The notes below the pieces were generated by a model. It worked only from the letters and a program-made list of their open reading frames with translations, was not told the origin of the DNA and made no database searches. A stretch of DNA of 64,000 nucleotides from Tetraselmis striata (taxonomy: Eukaryota > Chlorophyta > Chlorodendrophyceae > Chlorodendrales > Chlorodendraceae), in NCBI GenBank assembly GCA_006384855.1, contig VCJN01002344.1, positions 124,001-188,000 on the forward strand, written 5' to 3'. Below, piece after piece: positions 43,723 to 54,500 of the stretch. Positions within the stretch are counted from its first letter, which is position 1; every line of letters begins with the position of its first letter. Both the position numbers and the translations under genes were made by a program.

Positions 43723-44046
43723 CTTGCACTTTGCGCGTACTGCTGGGTTACATCCAAGCGGTGTCACACTATGCAACCGGAAAGGCTGCGTTGCTACTGC
43801 AAACGATGCTACGCCTCACTCGGTAGCAACCGCTGCCCCGCCTATCCCACAGCCGCTGCCCCGCCCCCCCCCCCCCCCCCCCCCCCCGCGCGCGGGATCC
43901 CCGCCATCAGCAGCTTGCACTTGCACTTTGCGCGTACTGCTGGGTTACATCCAGGCGGCGTCACACCGGAAAGGCTGCGTTGCTACTGCAAACGATGCTA
44001 CGCCTCACTCGGTAGCAACCGCTGCCCCGCCCATCCCACTCGGGAT
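43723..44046 (+). repeat. Direct repeat of about 125 bp separated by poly-C
   Basis: 43723-43850 and 43917-44040 are nearly identical (CTTTGCGCGTACTGCTGGGT; CGGAAAGGCTGCGTTGCTAC). They are separated by a 24-bp poly-C run (43864-43887). One frame reads CYCKRCYASLGSNRC in both copies. Confidence 0.85.
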
Positions 44047-44625
44047 GCTGAGAGCAGCTAAAGGGCACCGGGGGCGGGGCAAGAGGGAGCAGGGCCAATG
44101 ATTGTGGAAGAGCGGGGACCCGCTTGCATGCCATCGTATTATATCTTGCACAATATCTGTTGCTGCACTCATATCTCACATCACTAGCTTGGCTATAGTG
44201 ATTCCCCCCCCCCCCCCCCCCCCCGCACCGCGGACGCACAAGCCTGGGTATACGCATCAACTGCCCGCCGGGATGAGAAACTGGTATTGGTAGTGTGTCT
44301 GTGGGGTGGAGGGGGGGCAAAAGAGCTGCCAATTGCTGCCAAGCTGGTGCGTTACATTGGGGCAGGCGCTGGGCAGACAATTGGGGCTCGCTTCAGAGCA
44401 TTGTCTAGTGCCTATGCGGCTGCGCCGCCTCCGCCGCATGCAGACTCTCCGGGCTCACCAGCACCGCCACCTCAGTCATGCGGCCCTGCATCCCGCAGCC
44501 CGCCGCCGCCAGCCAGATCAGAGGTATCCAGAAGCCAGTGCTGGGGTTGTTGCGGCATGACCGCATAGTTTTCAGCGCCTGCCGTCCACAACTTGTAATG
44601 CATCCCTTTCCGCCGATTCCGCTGT

Positions 44626-45926
44626 ATGCGCTGTCTTGGCGCCGCGCTGCCCCGGCCGCCGCGCCTTGGCGCCGTGCTGCCCCGGCCGCCGCGCGTTGGC
44701 GCCGCGCTGCCCCGGCCGCCGCGCCTTGGCGCCGCGCTGCCCCGGCCGCCGCGCGTTGGCGCCGCGCTGCCCCGGCCATCCCACTCGCGTTGGCGCCGCG
44801 CTGCCCCGGCCGCCGCGCCTTGGCGCCGCGCTGCCCCGGCCGCCGCGCCTTGGCGCCGCGCTGCCCCGGTTCGCCGCGCCTTGGCGCCGCGCTGCCCCGG
44901 CCGCCGCGCCTTGGCGCCGCGCTGCCCCGGCCGCCGCGCCTTGGCGCCGCGCTGCCCCGGCCGCCGCGCGTTGGCGCCGCGCTGCCCCGGCCGCCGCGCC
45001 TTGGCGCCGCGCTGCCCCGGCCGCCGCGCGTTGGCGCCGCGCTGCCCCGGCCGCCGCGCGTTGGCGCCGCGCTGCCCCGGCCGCCGCGCGTTGGCGCCGC
45101 GCTGCCCCGGCCGCCGCGCCTTGGCGCCGCGCTGCCCCGGCCGCCGCGCGTTGGCGCCGCGCTGCCCCGGCCGCCGCGCCTTGGCGCCGCGCTGCCCCGG
45201 CCGCCGCGCCTTGGCGCCGCGCTGCCCCGGCCGCCGCGCCTTGGCGCCGCGCTGCCCCGGCCGCCGCGCCTTGGCGCCGCGCTGCCCCGGCCGCCGCGCC
45301 TTGGCGCCGCGTTGCCCCGGCCGCCGCGCCTTGGCGCCGCGCTGCCCCGGCCGCCGCGCCTTGGCGCCGCGCTGCCCCGGCCGCCGCGCCTTGGCGCCGC
45401 GCTGCCCCGCCCATCCCACTCGCGTTGGCGCCGCGCTGCCCCGGCCGCCGCGCCTTGGCGCCGCGCTGCCCCGGCCGCCGCGCCTTGGCGCCGCGCTGCC
45501 CCGGCCGCCGCGCCTTGGCGCCGCGCTGCCCCGGCCGCCGCGCCTTGGCGCCGCGCTGCCCCGGCCGCCGCGCGTTGGCGCCGCGCTGCCCCGCCCATCC
45601 CACTCGCGTTGGCGCCGCGCTGCCCCGGCCGCCGCGCCTTGGCGCCGCGCTGCCCCGGCCGCCGCGCCTTGGCGCCGCGCTGCCCCGGCCGCCGCGCGTT
45701 GGCGCCGCGCTGCCCCGGCCGCCGCGCCTTGGCGCCGCGCTGCCCCGGCCGCCGCGCCTTGGCGCCGCGCTGCCCCGGCCGCCGCGCCTTGGCGCCGCGC
45801 TGCCCCGGCCGCCGTGCGTTGGCGCCGCGCTGCCCCGGCCGCCGCGCCTTGGCGCCGCGCTGCCCCGGCCGCCGCGCCTTGGCGCCGCGCTGCCCCGGCC
45901 GCCGCGCCTTGGCGCCGCGCTGGGTA
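44626..45926 (+). repeat. 30-bp minisatellite, about 43 tandem copies
   Basis: A unit of the form GCGCTGCCCCGGCCGCCGCG + CCTTGGCGCC repeats over 1.3 kb. Variants carry CGCGTT for CGCCTT, and four positions carry an insertion-type variant CCATCCCACTCGCGTTGG. Because 30 is divisible by 3 and the unit has no stop codon, very long ORFs appear in several frames on both strands (10-residue repeats). Unit variants are interspersed rather than ordered, suggesting unequal exchange or slippage. Confidence 0.97.
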
Positions 45927-47160
45927 TCGAGTCCTCCCCTCCCTAGTGAGCGCGTCCACCTGCGCCTTGCGCTCGGGGCCGTCCTCCTCCGTCACCACAT
46001 TCTGCAACCCCCACCGCGTGACGAACCACGCAGCTCCTTGCAGGCGCTTGTACATGTGCCCAAGCACCGCCAGTCGTGACACCGAACGCACCACCGCTGG
46101 GGACGCGAGCTCCTTCTCGGGCATGATCGCCTTCACCCGGGCCTCCTCGAGGAGCGGACCGGCGTTAAGAATGGAAAACGTTTCCATGTGGTGCAAGCAG
46201 TCCTCCATGACCCAGCCGGGCTGCACCGTCACCTTGCCTGACCCTGCAGTCATGGAGGGGAATGCCGTCACGCCCACGCCCACGCCCACGCCCGGGGGGG
46301 GGGGGGGGGGGGGGGGGAGGGGTTTACCTTTCGATTCTTGGACACTGCAAACGAAGGGCGCAACCCGCGTTCAAAGTTGCTGGGTATCGGGACTAAAGCA
46401 TGGCGCCGGTCTTCCCGCTTCATAGCTCGGAATCCAATGTGGCCCTGCACGGTGACAAATTTCCTCCAGAAGTCCCTTCCCAAGCCAAAAACAAACAGGT
46501 GGAACGGCGCGAGGGGGAAGAGGTTGACCATGCTGACATAGCCCCGGACCACATGCACATGGCACACGCCATGGCAGCCAGTGTTCTGCTTGGCCTCCGC
46601 CAGCCGGGTTGTGTTGACCGCACGCCGGGCAAGGTGCGTGATTCACTGGACAAGTCATCGCCTTCATGGACGGTTACCAAGCGAGCCTCCCTGTCCGCAT
46701 CCACAGGGGGGTGCTCCTGGGCAGCCGCCATAGCCTCCACAACCTGCCACGCCGACCGGGCGGGTGCGTGTGATTCCATACAACCGCAGTTGAGTGGTGC
46801 CACCAGCACGCAGGCCGGGCCCACTCACCTCTGAACGCAGAAGGCCCACAATGCCCCCGTCCTCGAAAACAGCGCGCCACTGGGTCGCCCCGCCGTAGTC
46901 CTCCAACACCCACTCGGTAACGACGCCGGTTATCACGCCGTAGTGCCATACCCCCCGGAACTTCTTGGCGATGACCTTCATGTAGAAGTCGCCGGAATCG
47001 CCTTTCCATATCACGCCCTCATCGCGGGTTCCACGCCCGCCGGCGGCCACGCAGGCGCGTCGATGTCCATACCGTCTTCGCCAACGGGGTCCTCCCCCAC
47101 GCCCATCACATCGTCCACCTTCGAGCCGCCGTCGTCCGAGACCGGCGCCGGCGGGCCGTT

Positions 47161-47240
47161 TCCGACGGCTGCAGCTACTCCTGCTGCCGCCCCTGTTGTT
47201 GTTGTTGCTGCTGCTGCCGCCCCTGCTGCTGCTGCTTGTG
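47161..47240 (+). repeat. CTG/GTT trinucleotide repeat within the zinc-finger ORF
   Basis: Imperfect CTGCTGCTG and GTTGTTGTT runs, encoding Ala and Thr/Gly stretches on the minus strand. Confidence 0.85.
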
Positions 47241-47639
47241 ATAAGGCGGCCTTGCGGCGCAACTTAGCCGCACGCTTCAACGAGTGGCTACAGTTCGGGA
47301 ATTTTAGGAAGTGCCGCTCTCGCGCCATCTTATCACAAGTGCCCGTCACGTTGCCCCGGCAGTGCTTGCATGAGTACACGCCATCCTTCGACACACTCGC
47401 TATCCATCCCTTTGCCGGCATGCCTGCTGCCGCGCGCGAGGGGCGGGGGGGGGGGGGGGGGGTTGAGAGTTGGGGTGGATGTAACCCACCACCGGCAGGC
47501 AACACAGATGCGAGTGCGCGGCTGTCCGCGCTTGATTCAACGGTGAGCGGCGGTGACCGTGAGGCGACCCCATACTTCATGCGCGTGCTGGGGCGTTACA
47601 CAATCATCAGCAGTTAGGGCGGCTGCATTAAAACGCGCA

Positions 47640-48054
47640 CCTACGAACACCACCTACCGCCTACCACCTACCGTACCACCTACATCCGCCCACACCTCCG
47701 CCCGTCGTGCCGCACATCGCGGCACACCGCGGGGTCAGCGGTCAGCGATGTGCGGTCAGCGATGTGCGGCGATGTGCAATGAGTGCGTACATCCGCCTGT
47801 ACTTAGCCCGGGTGCTCCGCGTCGGAGGGCGACACGCGAGCCCGCGTGCGCATATCAATTTGATGAAATTATGGAAACGAGAAATTCATATAGTACTTTA
47901 CAGGTCGCGCGCGATAGTCGTCGCTACTGGGTATGAAATCCACGTCCCTCGTCCGTCCCGTATCGTCCCCGTATGTCGTCGTTCGTCACCAGTAGGGCAC
48001 ATTTACGTCACATCTGAATCTCACAGTGATAAATATTACCCAGCATCACGGAAG
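47640..48054. other. Spacer with short CACCTACC and ATGTGCGGTC repeats
   Basis: CACCTACCGCCTACCACCTACC (in shorter units) at about 47650 and repeated GTCAGCGATGTGCG at about 47738-47775. No gene was seen. Confidence 0.5.
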
Positions 48055-48308
48055 GCATCCCTTGTCCGCTCGGTTGAGCGGTCGTCTCGTATGTGAGAGA
48101 CCCGGGTTCGATTCCTGGCCGATGTATTTCGGCAATATCGGCCCGGCGTGTCCTGGGTTTACCCGGTTGATGCATTAGCCCTTCGGGATTCGAATGATGC
48201 AATGGTCTACGGGCTATGCCGGACCTACGACTGCAGTTGGCGCACGAGGTCAAGTGCTGGGGCGGCTTCGGCCGATGTCCCGGGGCGAACTTAACTTTTT
48301 ACTATTAC
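48055..48308 (+). mobile_element. tRNA-derived SINE, copy 2
   Basis: The head GCATCCCTTGTCCGCTCGGT carries a perfect D-arm stem (CCGC/GCGG), an anticodon-like arm and a T arm with a canonical Pol III B box GGGTTCGATTCC closed by CCGGG/CCTGG. It is followed by a body of about 180 bp shared with 17471-17727 and a T-rich 3' end AACTTAACTTTTTACTATTA. The intact B box makes this the better-preserved copy. It is not a functional tRNA gene: the 3' acceptor strand runs into the SINE body and the anticodon loop is irregular. Confidence 0.8.
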
Positions 48309-48634
48309 CAGGAAAGACCCCGCTTCAGCCTGACCAACCCGCATGAGGTCCGCTTTATTTAAAGCGCGGACGGCGGGGCCTCTGTAGGCCACTACATGTA
48401 CGTGGCTATGTTGCATAATTTTGCATCAATGTTATATGCGATACACACCACAACAGCACGTGAGTCATACGGGGATCTACGCTTGAACACGGGCGCCAGC
48501 CTATACTCGCTAGCCCGGCCGCAGAAACCCGTGATCACGTGACAACCCGTATATGCGCATGTTTCCGCCGTTTATTCTTCCCCGGAAGTCGCAGCCTGCT
48601 CTAGCGTTGTGCTCCAGCACCGGCCACCGTCTCA
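48309..48634. other. Spacer, nothing recognised
   Basis: No ORF with motifs and no repeat was identified before the family A fragment begins near 48635. Confidence 0.35.
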
Positions 48635-48835
48635 GCTTGCGTGCATGGTACCTTTGGCGGCATAATTCTCTCTGCCGGAGTGCAGACGGCCAAGTCTGAT
48701 GCGTTTGCCCGTGCTCATTCCGCACCCTCTTCTGGTGCTGCTTCCACGCACCTCGTAACTGCTGTAGCGGACGTTTTCTATTGCCTACTCCGGCGGTAGT
48801 TTCCTGATCGCCTTTTGCAGCTAGCTTATTGTTAA
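48635..48835 (+). mobile_element. 3' fragment of retrotransposon family A
   Basis: About 200 bp matching 3040-3215 (GCGTTTGCCCGTGCTCATTC; CCTCTTCTGGTGCTGCTT) and the inverted 11060-11240. It ends CAGCTAGCTTA at 48832. A 5'-truncated insertion. Confidence 0.75.
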
Positions 48836-49054
48836 AAATATTTATTCCTTTTCGTCGATTCATTCATCAGTCGTGGTACAGGTAGTGGTGAATGCATGTG
48901 CTACGGTATGTATCCCGAACCAGTACTCACATCAGTACTCCTCGTGCGGGATGCGAATCATGCGAGCCGCTTAACTGCTTTTATTGGTCGGCTTGCTGTG
49001 CCTGTCTTTTTAAATTATTACTGCAGTAGCTATAGCAGCAGGTGGACTTGCTAA

Positions 49055-49150
49055 TGGCCTTTCTGTAATTTACACCAGTACCCCAACCGACTACCTGCTG
49101 TGTGTCCCTTTTGCGATACTGTATCGCCTTCTGCTGCTAGCTCATGTAAG
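49055..49150 (+). mobile_element. Element-tail fragment carrying both 3'-tail motifs
   Basis: TGTAATTTACACCAGTACC at about 49066 is followed 60 bp later by CTGCTGCTAGCTCATGTAAG. Two tail types that elsewhere end different families lie side by side. Confidence 0.55.
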
Positions 49151-49528
49151 TACCTGTGTCGTGCCCACCGCCTACGGACGAGGCCTTGTACCGATTCTGT
49201 ACTCACAGCATTACTCTCCTCTCGCCACGCTGCTCTCCGTGTGTAGAGCAGAAGTCTTATTGTAGATTGTGGGCGTTCAGGGTTGTCTACAGCCACTGAT
49301 TCCCCGTGAACTGTGTGTCAACAATCGCTTGACTCGCGGCACGGCCTGTGGCGCGCGGCGGCTACAAGTACAGCAAGAGCCGACGCATATAACCGCTGGC
49401 GGGTCTGGCAAAGTACTGGTCAAGCACTTCTTCTGGCCATACAGCGGCGCAGGTGACACGCGGTGACGAGTCATTGCCGGTCAGTCCTTCAACCGCAGCC
49501 GGGGCCCAAGTCTAGGCTTTGCCTCGAA

Positions 49529-51174
49529 ATGTACAAGGCCACGCAGCGGAGAGGCCACCACCCGGGCATAGACGGGTCGCGAGATGCGCAGGAGCGCCAT
49601 CGTGTCGAAACTGACACGGTCCGGAACCAGCCTCAGCAGAGAAACGGCAGTCCCTACAAGTCTGCGAGCCCTGTGAAAACGGCGACAGAGACACGAGATC
49701 GGGAGGATGCTCCCGCCCGCGTGTCTCGTCCCGTCAACGCAGGAAAGGCAAAAGTGACACCCCCCGTCAAGGGGCCACACTCAAACATAACAATGCCCGC
49801 GGTGAAAGCTTCAAGGACTAGCAAGCCCAGTATTCTTGGCTTTCACTTGACGGAAACCCGGGCACTGATATTGCTCAACGTGATTGCCCTCATGTATGGA
49901 ACAAATACAACGTGAGTGCCCACTGTCACCTCGCCCAACCTTGCTACGGCGCCAACTCCGCTAATGTAGACTAAACACCTGGAAAACCTGTGCATGCTCG
50001 CACAGGATGATGAAATCAATCCTGATGTCAACAGGGAAGCGAGCTAGCGCTGCTACGACGGTATTGCCCCTCTTGCCGTCCCTCCCCCTGGGGTTTTTGT
50101 TGTGTTTTCTACACACAAATGCAGCAGGGAGGGAGCATACTCGTGAGTGTTTACAACAGCATGGTGATAGAAGCTGAGGCAACCGTCCATGCATTTGCAC
50201 AGGCCCGTTCGCTGAGTGCTGCATTGGCAGTGATTCCAATCCTCGTGAGAAAACCATTTGCCGATCTTCGACTGTGGAAAGCTGGCATTGAGCTCGGCAT
50301 GTGGCTGGGTCTCGGCTTTGCCTTCCAGAGCAACGCTCTGCGTACATCGACGTCTAGTGAGGCATCAGTTATGCTTGCACTGACGTTGGTCGTGGTTTCC
50401 ATCCTCGAGATTTGTTGTGGACGCCCGCTGACAAAGCGCAGGGTGTTGCCAGTGTTAATGGCCATTGGTGGGCTTCTGCTCATGGAGGTGGGAAACCGTC
50501 CAGTGGGTGTACAATCCTCGGTCGAGCCAGAGTATGTGTCAGATGGAACCCTGTGGGGCGTTGCAAGCGCCGTTGGGTTCGGAGTGCACTTGTTCCGCAG
50601 TGACGTCCTGCAAGAGAAGGTGACCGACTCCATTAAGCTTGGTGCGTCGCAGCTTGTGGCGTGTGCTGGTTATCATGTTGTCTGGCTTTGTCTGGACTAC
50701 CTCTTCAGTTTCAAGAAGGGAGAGACATACCGCCTCCTGGACCATCTGCCCTGGTGGGATATCATTTTCTGTGGAGTGTTCGCAACTGGCCTTGCTCAGT
50801 TCCTGGAACTGGTTTGCGTCAAGTATGCCAAGGCATCCAGCACAGCAATTGTGTTTGCTCAGGTGCCAGTTTGGGGCATGCTGCTGGGTTTCATTGTGCA
50901 GAGCGACCGCCTGTCCCTGGTCAGCTTGATGGGTAGTCTGCTGGTGGTCTGCGCAGCTGCAGTTCCTTACCTCATCACATTCATCGACTCGCTGTATCTA
51001 CCAACGCTGAAGGCGGGCACAGGCAGGCTCCGGGATAATCAACAGAAGCAGCACGTTCGGGTTATCCCGAAGCAACACGCCGGAGACATTGAACGGCACG
51101 GAGCCCTCAGTCCAAGGCGCCGTGTAGAAAGTGATTTTGGTGGGCACTGCCTTGCAAAGGTGCTTAGCCCGTAG
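49529..51174 (+). CDS. EamA/DMT-superfamily membrane transporter, two exons, 465 aa
   Basis: Drug/metabolite transporters of this superfamily move small metabolites across membranes with two five-helix EamA halves. Exon 1 (49529-49911) encodes a hydrophilic, Lys/Pro-rich N-terminus of about 105 residues, possibly a targeting or cytosolic region, then the first helix (ETRALILLNVIALMYGTNTT). A GT-AG intron (49912-50159) follows. Exon 2 (50160-51174) keeps the frame and encodes about nine more hydrophobic segments, for example LGLGFAFQSNALRTSTSSEA, VLPVLMAIGGLLLMEVGN, WWDIIFCGVFATGLAQFLEL and VSLMGSLLVVCAAAVPYLIT, with a hydrophilic C-terminal tail. The start codon is the first in-frame ATG; a GTG-initiated extension to 49463 exists but overlaps repeat DNA. 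The substrate cannot be predicted. It appears intact. Confidence 0.85.
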
Positions 51175-51349
51175 GAAAAAAGACATATAGCTAGACGTCT
51201 TCGGCATGTGCCATTTCTGGCCATTCAAGCGAACTAGAGAAGCACAATGACAAGTTACATAATTACATTTATTGCCGATCAGAACGTGATCGCCGCGGTG
51301 AAAGTGGTCTGGTAGGAGACATCGATCCACTGGACTGCTGCAAGCTCGG

Positions 51350-51772
51350 TTATCTACTGGTAGACTTGTGTAATGATCTCTGACTGGCCAGCGACATCTG
51401 AGACCTCTGACTGTCCCTTGATCTCAGGCTGCCTCGCGAAACCTGTGATGCCGCCCGTGTGAGCATGGAATTTGTAGTTGTCGCCACTGTCTCACCGCCA
51501 AGCATGTCTTTGAATCTCTGATAGGATGTGCTTGACACTCCTCTGAGCCCCCATTCTAGGTCCTTCAGCAACGCATTCAGCTCCTCAGAATTCATCTTGC
51601 GGAATAAATTGGTGGGGGATTCCGAAAATCCGTCCTCATCCTCTCTCTCTAAAGCTACCCTCAGACGATGTATGACATCATCTACGGAATTGGGATTTCC
51701 TGGCTGTGGCTTGGCTAGAGACAAAAACTCGTAGTCCACTGCCGCAGCCGCGCTCGCAGATTTCTGGCCCAT
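51350..51772 (-). CDS. Hypothetical protein, 140 aa
   Basis: Single uninterrupted frame with an ATG at 51772 and stop at 51350, convergent with the transporter gene (175 bp between stops). Begins MGQKSASAAAAVDYEFLSLA and contains a mixed charged, probably helical core (DDVIHRLRVALEREDEDGF, MNSEELNALLKDLEWGLRGV). It ends in a Ser/Arg-rich tail (SRGSLRSRDSQRSQMSLAS) that could be phosphorylated. Composition and codon use look genuine. The Gly after Met could allow N-myristoylation, but this is speculative. No domain was recognised. Confidence 0.65.
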   Translation of the reverse strand: MGQKSASAAAAVDYEFLSLAKPQPGNPNSVDDVIHRLRVALEREDEDGFSESPTNLFRKMNSEELNALLKDLEWGLRGVSSTSYQRFKDMLGGETVATTTNSMLTRAASQVSRGSLRSRDSQRSQMSLASQRSLHKSTSR

Positions 51773-52217
51773 GCTAAGGAGGCTGACTGTTGCTGCGCAG
51801 CCAGGAGAGAAAAGCTAGAGTATCTGATAGGGTCCTACTCGCGCACTCGGGAGGGGATCCTTAGAATGGGCCTAGTTGTAGTCGTCAATAAGCAACTGTG
51901 AAAAGCAGCATTCTTTCTTGTGCGTCAGGAATTGTCGTCAGGGTCTGTCGGTCCCGCCGCCGAAGCCTACTACCAGTAGTAGCCAGGCAGCGACGAGGAC
52001 GGCATGTGATGCGTTGGTTACGGCATGTCCATGCAGACTACAGGCGTCAAAAGTAATGAACGGGTTTTTAATAATCCTTACCTCAACTGCGTTCAAGTCG
52101 GTGCCCCACGCGGTACAGCGAGCCGTCCATCGGTACCGAGTATATATAGCAAAACCGTCGCCGTCATAATTTCGGGTTGTCAATTCCGGAGTTTAGGGAT
52201 TTTATTAGTAGTCAGGT
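51773..52217. other. Spacer, nothing recognised
   Basis: Likely holds the promoter of the 140-aa gene. No repeat or further ORF of interest. Confidence 0.35.
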
Positions 52218-52611
52218 TATGGCGTCAACACCTGAGGACTTAACTGCCTGTCTTCACGGTGCTCTGGAATTTACTGGGAATGGGAAGTTTTTCCATTTAT
52301 GGCGTCGGCCCCTCCCTCACATCGTCTGTTTTGTCGCACATTTATCGCACTCCCGAAATGCTTTGCTCCGCGGGATGGGGCTTGCCCCAACTCGCATTAC
52401 TCGAATTGGACGACGCCCAAACAAGTAGGGTGGACCTTTCGTGGTCATTGCCGAGTATTTTGATGGTAGTGTTCGTCCAAGGGTGATCCAACAATGTTGC
52501 AATTCCGTCACTGGCCTCCAATATATAAGTCTTGCAGATGGCTTCGCCAATTTGCTTGCTGACTATAACGGAGCGTCCCCTACCCAGGGCCTTCCGTAAC
52601 TGGATTGCTGC
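52218..52611 (+). pseudogene. Degenerate coding fragment of unknown origin
   Basis: Plus-strand segments in successive frames read MASTPEDLTACLHGALEFTG, YGVGPSLTSSVLSHIYRTPE (from 52275), LLELDDAQTSRVDLSWSLPS and, after a stop, LQYISLADGFANLLADYNGA, ending TAA at about 52600. At least one frameshift and one stop. No family was recognised. Confidence 0.4.
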
Positions 52612-52766
52612 CTAAACGGCCACCGTAGAGACAATGCAAGGGTTTCACTATTGCCAGTATTGTCCCCGGTATGAAAAAAGAAGCGTTATTGTGACTTTTG
52701 GGCTGCGGCCAAAGCGTTTAAGCGACGCTCTTCGTGCGCGCGCCCGCCCGTGCGCAGATTCGATTC

Positions 52767-53141
52767 TGTGAGGTACAGTAATGCCCTTAGGGGCAAGAAG
52801 GCAAAGGTTGTGAGGAAACAGTATCGAATGTTACATGATCATCAGCTGGATCAGCTATTTATCGGCAGTCAGCAGCACAGAGGCAGAGCAACGGCAGAGC
52901 AGTTCAGCGGTCAGTCTTGGGCATTGCGGAAATATAGCATCGGGGAATGTCAGTAGCAGCATCGGGGACTGATAGTAGTAGCATCGGTGATTGGGATTGA
53001 TAATGATAAACGGTATGCGTACATGTTACAGTACGAGTTACATAAGTACGCACAGCAGGTAGTGATATGATATAGAAAATGATAATAATATGAGATAAGT
53101 GGTTATGTGGTTATAGTGCAGGGTTAGGTGTAGTCCTAACA
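52767..53141 (-). repeat. 3' LTR of the chromovirus
   Basis: 375 bp, TG...CA ends, flanked on the outer side by the target duplication GATTC (52762-52766). Confidence 0.97.
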
Positions 53142-53160
53142 TTCCTTCCCCTCACGGAGA
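53142..53160 (-). promoter_or_regulatory. Polypurine tract
   Basis: On the minus strand GAGGGGAAGGAA lies directly before the 3' LTR, the usual position for plus-strand priming. Confidence 0.85.
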
Positions 53161-53212
53161 AAATAGCTACGGTATTTTCAAGGGTATTTCAAGCGGGCCG
53201 GATATTTGGAAT

Positions 53213-54500
53213 TCAAGTTGCGGTAGTGTGGTGTATGGAATAAGTCACGCAGGGGCTGAGATTTGTCTGCATAAAGGTGTAGCATATCAACACGACGAAG
53301 TGTTGATGTGCTTCCCATGAGTCATGGGATCCGTCATAGCCTTGCCAACGGACTAGGAACAGGAGCGCAGGGCCGCAGGAGTAGTCAAGGTTATCGTTGT
53401 TATATTCGATACGGTGGTAGAGGATTTGGTCTATGATAAATTCATCTGCTGGTAGAGCAGTTCGACCAGGGACAGTGTCGGGTGGAACATCAGGGGAGTG
53501 ACAGCGACGAAGGCGGGAAATGTGAAACACAGGGTGGCATTCCATTGTGGGGGGTAAACGTATGTGGTAAGCTTGAAGTGAAATTTTACGAACAATGGGA
53601 TAAGGGCCAATAAAACGTTGACGGAATTTTTACTTGGTTGATTTCGTAATAGGAGGTGTTCAGTGCACAACCATACCTTATCACCCTCAAAAGATTCTTC
53701 TGGTCGGGTAAGGTTGTTTGCATAAGCTTTTTGGTATTCGTCGGCTAATTTCAGCTGTTCGGTTATAAGGGCATGAGTATCATGTATAATATGTAAGAGG
53801 TCAAGGTGTGGACGGTTAGTATTCGGGGTTTGGTGCAAGAGACTAGCATGGGTTAACGGATTTAGGCCATACACGGCTTCAAAGGGAGTGTGATTTGTGG
53901 CGGAGTGGGTGGAGTTATTATATGAGAATTCAGCAAGAGATAGGGCATTCAACCAGTCATCATGATTTTTGCGCACAAAGGCGCGAAGAATTTGTTCAAC
54001 GGTGCGGTGGGTGCGTTCAGTTTGGCCGTCATTTTCAGGGTGGTATGAAGATGATATGTTTAACTTTGTTTTGAGAGAGCGGAAGAAGGATTGCCAAAAT
54101 GCGGAGGTAAAACGGGGATCACGGTCGGAAATGATAGTGCGGCACATGCCGTGATGACGGTAGATGTTATTTAGAAACAGTTTGGCCAATTGGGGAGCGT
54201 CAATAGACATGTTGCAGGGAATAAAGTGGGCTTGTTTAGAAGAGGTGCAGACAAAGGTTGCAATAGCATCATAGCCGTCTTGCAAAGGGAGGCGTGTTAT
54301 AAAATCCATTGAAATAATCTCCCAAGGTCGAGAGGCTTTTGGTAACGGAAATACTATACCGGGTGGTTCTTGGGTAGAAGCTTTAATGCGTTGACAGGTG
54401 GAGCAACCAGTATTGTTTTATATTGTGTTCATGCGTGGCCAGCAGAACGTTTTTGAAATATTGAGTAAAGTGCGTCGGGCGTCCGAGTGTCCTATCCCGG
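53213..54500 (-). pseudogene. Integrase with C-terminal chromodomain of the chromovirus
   Basis: 54309-53431 holds the D,D-35-E core: MDFITRLPLQDGYDAIATF, IISDRDPRFTSAFWQSFF and NDGQTERTHRTVEQILRAF. A frameshift at about 53600 leads into 53545-53213: MECHPVFHISRLRRC and a chromodomain FIIDQILYHRIEY...FLVRWQGYDGSHDSWEAH. Chromodomains direct integration to particular chromatin. Confidence 0.93.

Larger units (their letters stand above)
44472..47421 (-). pseudogene. Degenerate zinc-finger gene (BED-like finger and Tudor-like segment), possibly transposon-encoded
   Basis: Minus strand, from an ATG at 47421. Residues CKHCRGNVTGTC...HFLKFPNC resemble a BED-type finger. An Ala/Thr-rich tract (CTG-type repeat, 47161-47240) and an acidic segment follow. 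After a frame change at about 47040 comes a segment resembling Tudor/PWWP folds (KVIAKKFRGVWHYGVITG, QWRAVFEDGGIVGLL) ending at a good donor (gag|gtgagt, about 46830). A further exon starts near 46763 (VVEAMAAAQEHPPVDADREA), then YVSMVNLFPLAPFHLFVFGL (46550-46340) ending at gtaaac beside a poly-G run. The last part is 46250-45940 (QPGWVMEDCLHHMETFSI, SVSRLAVLGHMYKRLQGAAW), whose frame runs into the 30-bp minisatellite. Function unknown. Confidence 0.5.

Noticed and set aside
44626-45926. CRISPR-like repeat array
   Set aside because: The 30-bp units are contiguous with no unique spacers, in a eukaryotic context; it is a minisatellite.
44472-46425. ORFs of 343-605 codons on both strands
   Set aside because: Produced by the stop-free 30-bp minisatellite; the repeat portions are not evidence of genes, only the unique 46250-45940 part is.
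48055-48125. Functional tRNA gene
   Set aside because: Good D and T arms, but the acceptor stem is only partly paired and the anticodon loop irregular, and the sequence continues into a repeated body: SINE head rather than tRNA gene.
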